Below, one piece after another: positions 36,561 through 47,600 of a stretch of 64,000 bases of DNA. The position numbers and the translations under genes are program-made. The notes beneath the pieces are model-generated. The model made no database searches. It was not told the DNA's origin and saw only the letters and a list, made by a program, of their open reading frames with translations. The DNA is from Isoetes taiwanensis (taxonomy: Eukaryota; Streptophyta; Lycopodiopsida; Isoetales; Isoetaceae): assembly GCA_021234155.1 (NCBI GenBank), contig JAJEKV010000049.1:7747727-7811726 (forward strand). Reading direction: 5' to 3'. The first letter of the stretch is position 1. Every line of letters starts with the position of its first letter.

Positions 36561-36970
36561 ATGCTTTAACAATTTTGAGTGTTGTCATTTCAGGTCCATT
36601 TGCTCATTACTCTTATTTGTCTTAAGTTGGCCTCTTTCCATCTAGCCCTTGCTTCCATATGAAATTTTAAGAGTGCTAATCCTACATTGTTACTCATCCC
36701 TTTATTTGGCACTCATGCTAATTTGATTATCATTGTCATATGCAGGTTCATCCACTTCTTCTCCATATTCACCTGTCTTGAGTTGTCCTACCCTCCATTT
36801 GATCTTATTTTCTTATCACTCTCTCCATTACCTTATATACGCCTCATATTTCCCACCACCGCAGAGTAATTCTATTCCCTCCACCACTTGTTGATATTTT
36901 GAAGACCTTGGGTTAGCATTTTTTCCTTTGAGGCTGAGGGGACCAGCCTCATTCTTTCCTTTTGAGGAGA

Positions 36971-39447
36971 TGTTGCCTTTTTTTGGGCAACATGGACCAT
37001 CATGATACCTAGAGTTTCAAGATTGGAAGATACTTGTCAGAGTTTGGAAGACTTGTGGTTTCTTTTGAGGTTTCATCTTAAGTTACTTTCCTACTACTCA
37101 TATGGTAAGAGTTAGTGTTATTTTGATCCTGCTAGAGTTTGGAAGAAATTGGCTCAAGTTTGGAAGACCCTTGGGATCTTGGTTGTATAGCCTAATTCTT
37201 TCCTTTGAGGAAATTTTCTAGTTACATTCTTATTTCTTGAAGACCAGGCAAAGGATATAGCAAGCTATACAAGGAGTTATAAGCATGTTGCTCATATTCA
37301 CTCATATGGAGCTAAATGGAGTTGCACCAATGGTTTGGAAGTCACACCTATGAAGATGTCACTTTAAAGGTGAATTTTGCTCTTGTTTAGGCCTTGAAGA
37401 TTGGAAGACCTTTTTAGAAGTTTGGAAGACCCTAGGGCCTTGAGCAAAGTTATGAGGTATGATTTGAGCTTTGGAGATAAGATTATGTGCTCTGGGGTTT
37501 CCATCCTTTATCCATTTCATCCATTCCATATCCACTTTCTTTTCATCTTTTTATACCCCATTTCCACCTTGTCATGCCTTCTTTCATTACTTCACTACCT
37601 ATATTTTTATTGGCCTCACCTCCACTTGTGAATTGCTCTCAAGAGATCATGAAAAACTTCAAGAGCAAGGAGGCTTGAATTTTACTTTCATCTTATTTCC
37701 CTAAATCCTGCCATAGCCTTTTTTTTTCCTATCTTTTCACCCTCTTCCTATGATTTTTTCACCATTCAGGGTTGAAAACTCATTGAACATGGTCAAAATG
37801 GGCAAAATTTCAAGTATCTCAATTTGACTTGAAAACACTCTAGATTTGGAGCTTGGCAAAAAATAGCTATGTTGGCCTTTCCAAAATTCAAAAAAGACCT
37901 TGGAAAATTCCTCAAATATTATTTCTTGGGATGCGTGCAAAAAAAAAAAAAAAAAAAATAGCAAAAAAAACCTATTCTAGCCTATCTACCCTATTTTTCT
38001 ATTTTCCACCTCAGCCTAAATTCCACCTCAGCCCCCCATTGGTCCACGTGTGGCAGCCAGGCGGGGCCTCAACACGGTGGCACAACCCTTTCAAGGTGGC
38101 ACGCAAATTCAACATGCTGACTCGGATTATTCAATTTATATCCTTATCTTCCAGAATCATTCAGGCCTGTGGGATATATCGAGCTTTGAAAAAAAAAAAA
38201 AACCCTAAACTTCTGAGCCTGCTAAATCTGGCAAATTCGTGCCCAAATCTGATTGAATCCCGCCCTTTTGCTCCCGAAATCATCTCCTGAACCTTCTCCG
38301 AGACCTCTGGAACCCCCTGTGGCACTTGATTCAAGGGAATTTGCTCAAATTAAGCCTAAAATCACTCAACCGAGCTGGTTTTTGGGAGGGACAGTTTTTA
38401 TCCAAGAATGGACATCATTTTCTTCACCCCCCTCGGAGATATACCTCTGTGATCTGGGCGCTTTCTATATCTTTGATATTTTATTGATCTGTTCTACTCC
38501 AAATTCAGCTAATCCTGTTCGAGATTGAAGATTGACTGTATTTTGATCGAAGACCGACTGTGTTGTGACCTACCTGACACCAAAACTTCTACTGCAATTC
38601 AAAATTCCTTATTACTTTCTCTTCCAGACAATTTCTAGATTATCAGAAGCTTACTATGCTTTGGGAGTTACTCTCAAGCATTATTTTGGATATTTTCTCC
38701 TGAGATTTCTGAACTCCTGTGATATTTTATGATCTTAATGCATATTCTTTGCCTGGAAAAATAGTGTTGCCATCTTCTCAAGTTATAAATCTGTTAATGC
38801 CTGTCTAGACCAATAGAAATCAGATATTTTAAGATGAATCCCAGCTAAATAGTTGTGTCCCAGCCTTAAATAGGATTGAGTATTGTTTATATGCAAAGAA
38901 AACAAAGAAAAAATAGTTTTTTTCATATCTGTCACAAACTGTGACAGAATTCAAGACTTTGGTCTGTCTCAGTAAATATCATAGTGTTTGCTTGTCAGGA
39001 AAACCCTATGCACGTGATTTAGAGTTCATTCTGAGGTCATTTGCACAAATTCCAACTCAAAATTCATCACCAAACTCCATTTGCAAATTTTGGCTCTCTG
39101 TTTTGGCTTTGACCAATTTTTGACTGAACCTTGACATTGATTTTCTTGGTCTTCCCCTATCCAAATCGAGACAGACTTTCACCAGTAGTTCCCTCTACTT
39201 GTCTATAACTCATACCAAAAACCAAAACTCAAAAATCTTAAAGGGTGTGACTGCAAGATTGATTTTTGTTCTGACAAGTTTTTTCTGCTTCAGGGACTGT
39301 AGTGATTTTGACAAAACCAGCATTTGAAATTGAGTTCTTTTGCTTTATATGATTAAGGATTGATCACCCTAAGTGATCTGGAGGTCCTGACCAGTTTGTT
39401 TACACTTCCTTTGAGGTTAGGCTAAAATTCCAGGTTTTAGGCTAACA
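36971..39447 (+). repeat. Element Y, 3' LTR
   Basis: 2,477 bp, copy of 27,347-29,820. Preceded by a purine-rich tract (ttttgaggaga). Confidence 0.9.
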
Positions 39448-39452
39448 GTAAG

Positions 39453-40737
39453 TCAAACATTTTAACTTAAACTTGTAAGCTTGCCTTTTTGAAAATTCAG
39501 AGGGTATCTCCTGATACTGAAGGAACCTCCTAATAGGTTGTTGCCAACCTTGAGCTGGTATAGTTGACAAGTCCTGCTCATTTACAACAAGGTTAGTAAT
39601 TTCTTCTTCTTGTATCAACTCCTCATGTTCAAAGCAGGCAGCAGGCAAGTATAAACTCGGGTTGTTCAATACATGAATAACCTTTACCTTTAAATCATAA
39701 GATTGAAGCCTACAAGCCCACCTATGAAGCTTAGGTTTTTCTAATTTCTTACCATACAAAAAGGGCATGGGGTTCTCACTTGCATGTAGATAGTGGCTTG
39801 GGATTTTTGTAAAAGATGACCCGTCTCTCTATCAAAAAAGATGAGAGCAAAAAGACTCCTTTCTATCTTAGCATACTTCTCTTCAGTTTGAGACCATTGT
39901 TTGCTTTGCAAAAGCAATAGGGTGTCTATTCTCGCAAAATGGCAACTCCAGCAGCCTTTTTAGTGATAGTTATGTAAACTTTAAATGGTAATGAAAGGTC
40001 CGGAGTTTTTAAAAGTGTAGAATCATAAATAGCCTCTATGATCTGCAAAAAGCTTTTTTCACACTCATCACCCAAACAACAGACCTATATTTGCTTTCTC
40101 TTTTACTAACTTGACCTACTCTAGTCAACTTAGAGATAGGACTAATAAGGTGAGAGAAATTAGGCACATACACTCTTAAGAAAGAGGTCATTCCCATAAA
40201 TCCCTTGACTTCTTTAATTGTCCCGGGTGTTTGAAGCTTTTTTAAAGCTATGATCTTCTCTTCAGCCTACTTGAAGGCCTTTAGCGTAAAACCTCATGGC
40301 CTAAGAGCTGGCCTTTGGATGCCAAAAAGATGCACTTCTTTGGGTTTAGATTAACTCCAGTTTTGTCGCACAATGTAAATATCCTTGTTAGCTCGAAATA
40401 TGATCACTTGTATCAAGTACCTAAGCATAAATCATCAAGATAAACTCTGAATTGCTCGGGGAGTCATGTTTGCAAAGACGAGATCCATAGCTCTCGAAAT
40501 GTAGCGGGGGCATTCATTAAGCCAAAAGGCATCCTTTTCATTGCATAAGTTCCCCATGGAGTAATGAAGGATGTCTTTGGCTGATCTTCCTTTTTGATGC
40601 TAATCTGATTAAAACCAGAGAAACCATCCAAAAATGAGTACATAGACTTGCCAGCCACTGCATAAAGTATTTCTTCCAAAAAAGGCAAAGGGTAACAATC
40701 TTTAACAGTAGCTTTATTTAGATCTCTATAATCCACA
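39453..40737 (-). CDS. Element Z RNase H and 3' half of the reverse transcriptase, broken
   Basis: Fossil coding remnant between the insertions Y and M. Minus-strand stretches include DYRDLNKATVKDCYPLPF, LDGFSGFNQISIK and the linker KLHRWACRLQSYDLKVKVIH. The remainder of the reverse transcriptase lies on the other side of M. Confidence 0.8.
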
Positions 40738-40761
40738 ACAAAGTTGCGTATTAAACGGGAG
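40738..40761 (+). repeat. Element M, left terminal inverted repeat
   Basis: Reads acaaagttgcg then tattaaacgggag. The complement of the right end reads acacgattgca then aattaaacgggag, about 19 of 24 positions alike. A further shared block, aaagattccc, lies about 32 bp inward on this side. Confidence 0.8.
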
Positions 40762-41091
40762 CAAATCATTGAAACGAGAGCAAAAGGAATATTCCTCAAA
40801 GATTCCCTTTTTTTTTTACAAAAAAGGGGGTAAAATGAGGTTAAAAAAAAAAGATGCATGAAATTCTATTTTGACCCCCCCCGAAATGACTAATTTTTTT
40901 TTGCAACGAAGGAATTGACTTTTTTAAAGTGTCACTTTTCTTAGCAAAAAGAATGTTCTTAAAGTATGTTTTAAGAGAGAAACTCTAATTTCAGAGGATA
41001 AAATATTTAACAAAAAATTGAAGTAAGTCTGTAATTGAAACTGTAGTATTCTCAAAAATTCACATCAAAATTTACAGTCTTTTTCTAAGAC

Positions 41092-44000
41092 TCAGTTATG
41101 TGCAAAAGTGTGAGGAGTGATGAGAGAGGGATCCAGGACGTCCTCATGTTCATTTATGCCATCGTCATCACCTTCACTTCTTTCACTGTCACTCGAGGAA
41201 GTGCTTGAGTTATCTTCCTCATCACTATCAACAGACGGTGAAGCATTGTCACCACCTTCTTCATCATCTTCTTCATAATTACAAGCTTTTTTAAGCAAAT
41301 TGATAGTCTTCTGGCGTAGACGATTGTCAGATTTCAATTTAAAATCATAGCACAATATAGTCACGTCATTAAGGTTCAGCTCGTCCCTACAACCCACCTT
41401 CTTGGACTTTCTCCCTTTTCCTTGGCTTCTCATTTCTAACTCATATCTACCTTCAAAAGCATTTTCTGAGCGTGTTGCAAGCCAATGAATCTTGAGTTTA
41501 GTGACTAAGCCTTCCTCCTTGACTGTGTCAAGCACTTTTGCTATCCAGAACGGTCGACCTTTGTCATCCTCCTCGGTCCGGAAGAGCAATTAGCATACCT
41601 TTGGTAATTTTACGTGATATTACCTTGGGGCTCATTCTGCGCCTTGGTCCGAGGTACATGACTCGGTCCTCCTCGTCTTTCTCTGCAGGTGCAAATGTAG
41701 CTTTGCTTGGACCCGCTTTGGTCTTTGGGGTTGATGGAAGGTGTTAGGCCATTGAAATGGTTCTTGCAACTGTCTTAGAGCTATATTTTGTACAACAATT
41801 TTTTCTGTTCGAGAAAGAAATTACTCCACCACATCCGATCTTCTTCTAAGAAGTACTTAAAGCCCGAGGAAATTCCATTTTCAATGGCTTTTAAGGATGA
41901 CTCTGGGGTACTTTTCTTCTGCTTGGACTCCTTAGGATTTTTGAGAGGAAGTTGCTCAGCACGTTCTATGAAGGAAGTGTCTGGAATATATTTAAGGAAG
42001 CGTAATCCCTCTGGCGGACTCCAGTCCTTAGTTGTGGTATACTTCTTCCCCTGTAAGAAGCTTTGGCCATCCTTCAAGTAGAACTTGATATGATGTTGAA
42101 AGGTGAGATCATTCAACTTGTTCACAGCTTGTTCTCTGTTTGAACGTTGAGAGAAAACAAACTCTCTAAAATCAGCAGTCTCTTTAAGAAGATCGACCAC
42201 TGGAGTAGGAGTGTAAGAATCTTCAATAATTCGAACTAAAGAAGGAAGACAGAAAGCCTTCTTCCTTCTAAAGGCGCATTTAAAATCTCTTGAACATTTG
42301 GTCAATCTGATCATGAGTGTGGCCTACAAGTAAGAAACCGAGCTTCACTTTTCTAAAGATCCCTAGCTCCACTAACATGGCACAGTACGCAAAGAGTGTT
42401 TGATTCTTGTTCTCCCTTGTAGTATTGTCAAGTTGCAGATAAAGCACTGGTGGTAATTGCTCTTGCTCGCACAGGACCTTGTTAAGAATTGTAATTGTGA
42501 GGTTCGGGTCACCATGCAAGTTTGGATACGTCAAAAATACTTTGCACCTTAGACTTCCTTTGAAGACCATAGCTCCTACAAGGTGGACCTTAACAAAACA
42601 TTCCTCTGGCACATCTTTAGGAATGTTCAAGAAATGTGGTAGAGTTGTTTTTTTTGGTCCATTCCATCAATCACAAACAGACATGTATTGGTGGACGTTC
42701 AAGAGCTTTTTTCTATGCTTGGCAAGCTTTCTTCTCTCACGCTTGTTGTTCACGATGTCCGGCAAGGTTCTCGTTGCACAATATCTCGTAGAAGAAATCA
42801 GGTCAAAGCATTTTTCTCAAAACAAGTGAGAGATTGGAGAACATGAACTTACTCCTTTCGACCTCTGTCTTTGCGGTTTCTCGTTGACTCTTTAATTTCG
42901 CACACCTCGAGCAAACGGACATTCTATGTTTTCTAGGAATTTTCACAAGACCGAATTCACTTTTCCACACCCGGTGAAGTGTGAGTAAGAGATGTCAAGC
43001 CGAGTGCAAGTCTCTTTGTACTCATTAAAACATCTTTTTGGTGATGTTATCGGTTAAATGATACATGTTCTTTGTTAGGTAGCTTCTCACATGTTTCTCT
43101 AAAATATTTCTCCATCCATGACACAAAGAAGAAGGGCATGCATGGTTACAACTCTTCTTGGTCCACAATGATCATCGATTCTTTGGATTTTTGTCCAGTC
43201 TTTTGTGTATTCTAGACATTCTTGTGGACCCTAAACGGTGGACAACCATAAAACATTTCTCGCAAACTTCTTGACGGTTAATGTAGTGCAAGAAGGTGTT
43301 GCGGTCTGGTCTTACATGATAAGCTAAGTAGGCATTCTGATCCGCCAATGTCATGGAACTCAGTAGTTGTCTCTAACTCGCCGTAATTTAGCCATGTTAA
43401 ATCTGTTGATGCAACCCAATGAGCAGCATTTAGTTCTCAAAAGTCTCCTCATTTTCTGTTCATCCATAAGATTTCTTCTTCTTACAGAGGAGCAAGCCCT
43501 CAAACCAAAATCCACCTTGAATTTCTTTGAAGATTGGCTGGAGAACATGTAATCTCTTTGTTCCTCGTTGGTGTCTTCATCTTCTGATGAAACTTCTACT
43601 CTGGGGGTGACTTCCTCTGTCCTGAGTGGTGTGCTTGTAGAGGAAAACAGACCATGTGAAGTTGTTCCCGGAATAGGCAGGGGTACAGTGTTAAAGGGTG
43701 GTGATGGCCCATAAGAGGTTGTGGCATCAGCTGTTCTTGTACCATCTTGAAAAGGAGTTCTTGCAAACATCTCCTTTAGAGCGGACTGGAATTCTGCAAA
43801 TCCATGTGTCACAACCGTTGTTGTGTGAAGAGGAGTGCATGCTGGAGCTTCGTCTTCATTTGTAGTGAAGTCCTGGTGAGAGAAATTGTAGTGAATCTCA
43901 CAGTCTTCTGTGTTTTCTGTGTTCCTTGTATGTTTGCACGAAGGAGGCGAAACTACAAAAGGCGGGGGTAGCTTGTTCTTGAGCACCCTTTGTTGTGGAG

Positions 44001-44308
44001 CTTCTGTAGGTCCCGGGGATGGAACAAAGGGTGGTGGCAACCTGCTCCGAACTGGTGGTGATTCTTTGGAAGGAGATGCCAGTGTGCTGTCTACAGGACT
44101 TGGTGACGGTTGGAAGGGTGGTGGAAGTCTGTTACGTGCTGGACTCGGTGACTTTTTAAGAAGCAAGAACGATGAAGTAGAGGTCTATAGGAGTCGGAGA
44201 AAACCGGTCTTCAGAAGAAACGACGTTGGTCCCGAGTGTGTCCTCAGAACTAGACGAGCTTGAGACAACGAAAGGTGGTGGAAGTTTGTTGACGAAGCGG
44301 TTTGTCAT
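41092..44308 (-). CDS. Gene A: DUF7869-type protein, candidate transposase of element M
   Basis: Start ATG at 44,308 (MTNRFVNKLPPPF), stop at 41,092; about 1,070 codons. The N-terminal part is Pro/Ser-rich with four repeats of the pattern KLPPPFxxS. A Cys-rich block follows (TKCCSLGCINRF), then YLAYHVRPDRNTF, a CSRCAKLK motif and VIDGMDQKK. Next comes the core VFLTYPNLHG...LPPVLYLQLDNTTRENKN...GFLLVGHTHDQIDQMF, which I recognise as the DUF7869 signature. The C-terminus has GRPFWIAKVL and an acidic Ser/Asp/Glu tail. Asp residues in IDGMDQ, QLDN and HDQID are spaced like an RNase H-fold triad, so a DDE-like transposase is my inference. At least four frame changes (near 41,590, 42,290, 42,650 and 44,160) mean this copy is damaged or the assembly has indels. 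No introns are evident. Confidence 0.75.
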
Positions 44309-44642
44309 CTTAAGAACTGCAAAACAGTGTAGAGTTTAGATAATGTTTCTCTACTGCAGAGCTTTTCTTATTCCAGAATACAAGCCCGCCTACTACAAGT
44401 AGAAGTTCCTGCAACAATTAAGCGAAAGGCAAACTAAAAGCTATTCCCGAATACACTAGAGCAGAACAATAAGGCCAAACGTATTCCACTTCACATAGAA
44501 AACGAGCAAGACGGAATGGACACCTTTAAAAGGAAATTTTGGCGCCTTCAGTTGCGTATTCCAGTCTCTGAGCTGAAGTCGCCAGCGCCAGCGCCTTCGA
44601 TTATAATATTCAGAGCTGTATTCCGATACTCATAGAGAAAAC
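44309..44642. promoter_or_regulatory. Divergent promoter between genes A and B, with palindromes and an E2F-like site
   Basis: The 334 bp between the two start codons hold two full and several partial copies of the element's palindrome (tattccagaata at 44,369; attcccgaatac at 44,443; halves near 44,480, 44,559 and 44,618). TTTTGGCGCC at 44,537-44,546 fits the E2F consensus, and a TATA-like ttataatatt lies at about 44,600, roughly 40 bp before the gene B start. Co-regulation of the two genes, perhaps in S phase, is an inference. Confidence 0.5.
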
Positions 44643-47600
44643 ATGGAGAGGTGAGTAAGAAAGTACAAGGTACAATCATTTGTGTGTCTGTTTCTTTTCG
44701 CCTTCGAGGGAAGGCGAAAGTGTATTCCGGAATACACTTACGCCTTCGAGGAAAGGGGTAAGTGTATTCCGGAATACACTTACGCCTTCGAGGAAAGGCG
44801 AAAGTGTATTCCGGAATACACTTTCGCCTTCCCTCAAAGGCGAAAGTGTATTCCGGAATACACTTTCGTGTTCTTATGTTTTGTAAGGTTATTTTTCCGT
44901 GATTTTTGTAGTAACTTTAGGTGTTTTTTCTGCTTCTAAAACTTGTTTAGACCTGTTTTTTTGTCAAGATTGCAGTGTTGTTTTGGCATTTTTGTCCTCT
45001 TTTTGCCCTTGTTTTTTCCTTTTCGCAAGACATTTTGTATTCTGGAATAGTTTTTTGCCACTGCTTTCTCTAACAAGATCGTGTTTACACACAATTTGCA
45101 CAGACAAGAAGGCAGCAAGAAACAACACAAGAGGACCGTTAAAATTCCAACGAAACCGCACCCACAGAGAAGGGTTGAGGAGACATCTGCGCCTGCTATT
45201 TACGAAAACTTTCAAACTCAATGGTTTTTTACAAGGGGTACTTCTGGAAAATACAGCACACTTACTTTCCTACATGTCTGTCGGAGTGCTGGAGCAAAAA
45301 GGTACGATGAGAGGGAATTTGTCTGCATGGGCACCATCCAGGCCGTGAGTGAAGTAGCTGGGGAGGTCGGCCAGCGAGGGAGACTGTCGTTTCAGACATC
45401 CCAAGGCTTTATTCATGTTGATGAATCCTATTTTAGAGTGGTGAAAGTAAATCCTCATCCTCTATATAAGTATGTTTCTCACTACCTCAGCAAGAGGTCG
45501 CTCTGTGCCATCATCAACTACGTTCGTTAACAAGAATTAAGACTTCCCCTACAGCGAGTCATCACAAGGGGAAGAGGATGACCAACCGAGCCCGAGCAGT
45601 GCATCATCACAATCTGGGAGTCCATCACAGTCCGGCGAAAGGCCACCGTCACCACCACCAAAGAAGCGGCCAAGGGAAACAGTTGCTGCTAAAGAGCCTA
45701 AAAAAAAGCAGACGGCTTTAATTGCAGCAGAGGATATTTCCGAGGAACCTAAGAAGAAGAAGGGGAAGGGTAAAGCACCTGGTGTTGCTATTAAGGAAAA
45801 AAAAGTTGACAAAACAGCTGAAAAGATGGAAGAGATTAACCTGCACAAGTTTGTGCAAGGTGTCATTTATTTGCCAGTCACTTCAATGAAGCTTCCACCG
45901 AAAAATGAAGCTGGTGAAAGGCCACTTCAGGTTCGCAAAATTTATGCCGATCACTTAAGGAACCTGAAAGACAGAATAAGGAGCAATCCAAATGCTCATG
46001 TGGCCCCAATAGTTGTCCTTGTTGACAGGGAAGAGTGCAAAACCCCCGGGACTATGATGAGAAAAACGCAGAGACCTACACTCACTACGCCTTGGGAGGC
46101 AATCACGACTTTAAGGCAAGAAGGCAACTTTATAAAGAGAAGAAGAACCCGAGGTACCTCTCTCAGTCCTCGCTTGTTTGTCTCATCGTGGTCTTCTTCG
46201 ATGAAGAAGCGAAAATCGTTGCCAACACCCACAATGCTGACAACGAATATAAACTAAAGATGAGCTTCGTCGACAAGATCCGGTTCATGCACAGGGAGTA
46301 CGTAATTTTCAAGGAAAAGTACGGTGAGGACCTGAAGAAGCCAGCATTTTCCTTGGAGCTTAAGGAGGCGTGTGCCATTGAATCTTTGCGAAATATGACG
46401 AGGCCAACAAAAGGCAGTCTCTCATTGGCCACGACAACTGGTTCCAGTTAGCTTTTAGAGATGGCAAGGTAAGCACAAAATGTATTCCAGAATAGCAAAT
46501 CAACTATTTAACGTGAATCTTCTTGAACAGATTTGGGAACTTCAGGACCAGATATTTACAATGTTCGAGCGAGGGGAGTTAAAGAGCAAGGGAAAGGAGA
46601 CAGCTAAGAAAAAAACCTCAGACGTACCCAAAAAAGAAATGACCATTACCGTCTGGCGGGAAATGCAGGGCTTCTCCGACACGGAGCTTCTCGAGCAGCT
46701 TCTCCAAAAAGTTGTTGATAAGGAGTTTAGCCTAGAAGAAATGTCAAAGGAATTGCACAAGTAAGTTCTCTGACACAAACATTAGTTATTGCATGTTAGA
46801 TTCCCAAAAACATCGGCGTAGCTAGTGTATTCCAGAATACACATGCCTTCCTTTACACGGGTAATGTGTATTAGGAATACACATTGCTTGTCTCTAGAAA
46901 GGCATTGTGTATTCGAATACACATTACTGTGTGAAGGAAGGCATGTGTATTCGAATACACATTGCTCCTCCTCGAATGTTGGCACGTGGTATTCGGAATA
47001 CGCATGCGTTCCTTTAGAGAAGCAATCTGTATTCCGGAATACACATTGCTTTTCTAGAGACAAGCAATGTGTTTGTCCTGTAGCAGAACTATTTTCTGCA
47101 TATTGTTTCGAGGTAGCATCACAAGTTAACCGGTTTGTATTCCAGAATACAAATAGCTTGACTTGTATTTGTTTTTCTTTTACGTTGCCTTCATTCTTTC
47201 GTTTAAACTCATTGTTTCCTTAACGTCTTGCAGCCAAAAGAACGTCATAACATGTCAAACATGTTTGATGGAGCAGCTAAACGTCGACACATGGGAAAGG
47301 TGCAAGGAACTCTACCCAATTGCCACATCCGACGAGCGCATTGTGCAATATTCACCAAATTTTGAGGGCTGGGTAATTACACTTAGAATTCCTTCTCTCT
47401 GCACAAACGATCTCTTGACAGTTGTTGTTTTGTTTTTCTTTAGAGCAAAAAGAAAAATAAAGACCTACCCGAGGGCTTTATGAATTTGGTTAGAACAGCA
47501 CGGGAAGAGAGGTCGTTAGCTGAAAGAAGAACTGTTGAGCCAGAACCATCCGACTACGAGAGATTCTGCATGTTTGATCAAAACAATTTATATTCAATCA

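Larger units (their letters stand above)
27347..39447 (+). mobile_element. Element Y: Ty3/gypsy-type element of the same family as Z, opposite orientation
   Basis: LTRs at 27,347-29,820 and 36,971-39,447 (TGTTGCC...GGCTAACA), with target duplication gtaag at 27,342-27,346 and 39,448-39,452. The internal part runs gag (about 29,840-31,170), protease (about 31,490-31,960), an extra RNase H (about 31,980-32,380), reverse transcriptase (about 32,640-33,310), RNase H (about 33,540-33,900) and integrase (about 34,060-35,310). The LTRs are close to identical outside a few dense patches, which suggests a recent insertion, yet the internal coding part is badly broken (more than ten breaks). Confidence 0.9.

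Noticed and set aside
44680-44939. Repeat protein with units like CIPEYTYAFEERRK
   Set aside because: It is the translation of the 42-bp palindromic array in intron 1. Two overlapping frames are equally open because 42 is divisible by three.
44700-47152. CRISPR-like array (short palindromic repeats at regular spacing)
   Set aside because: The spacers are themselves repeated and partly self-complementary, the host is eukaryotic, there are no cas genes, and the arrays sit in introns.
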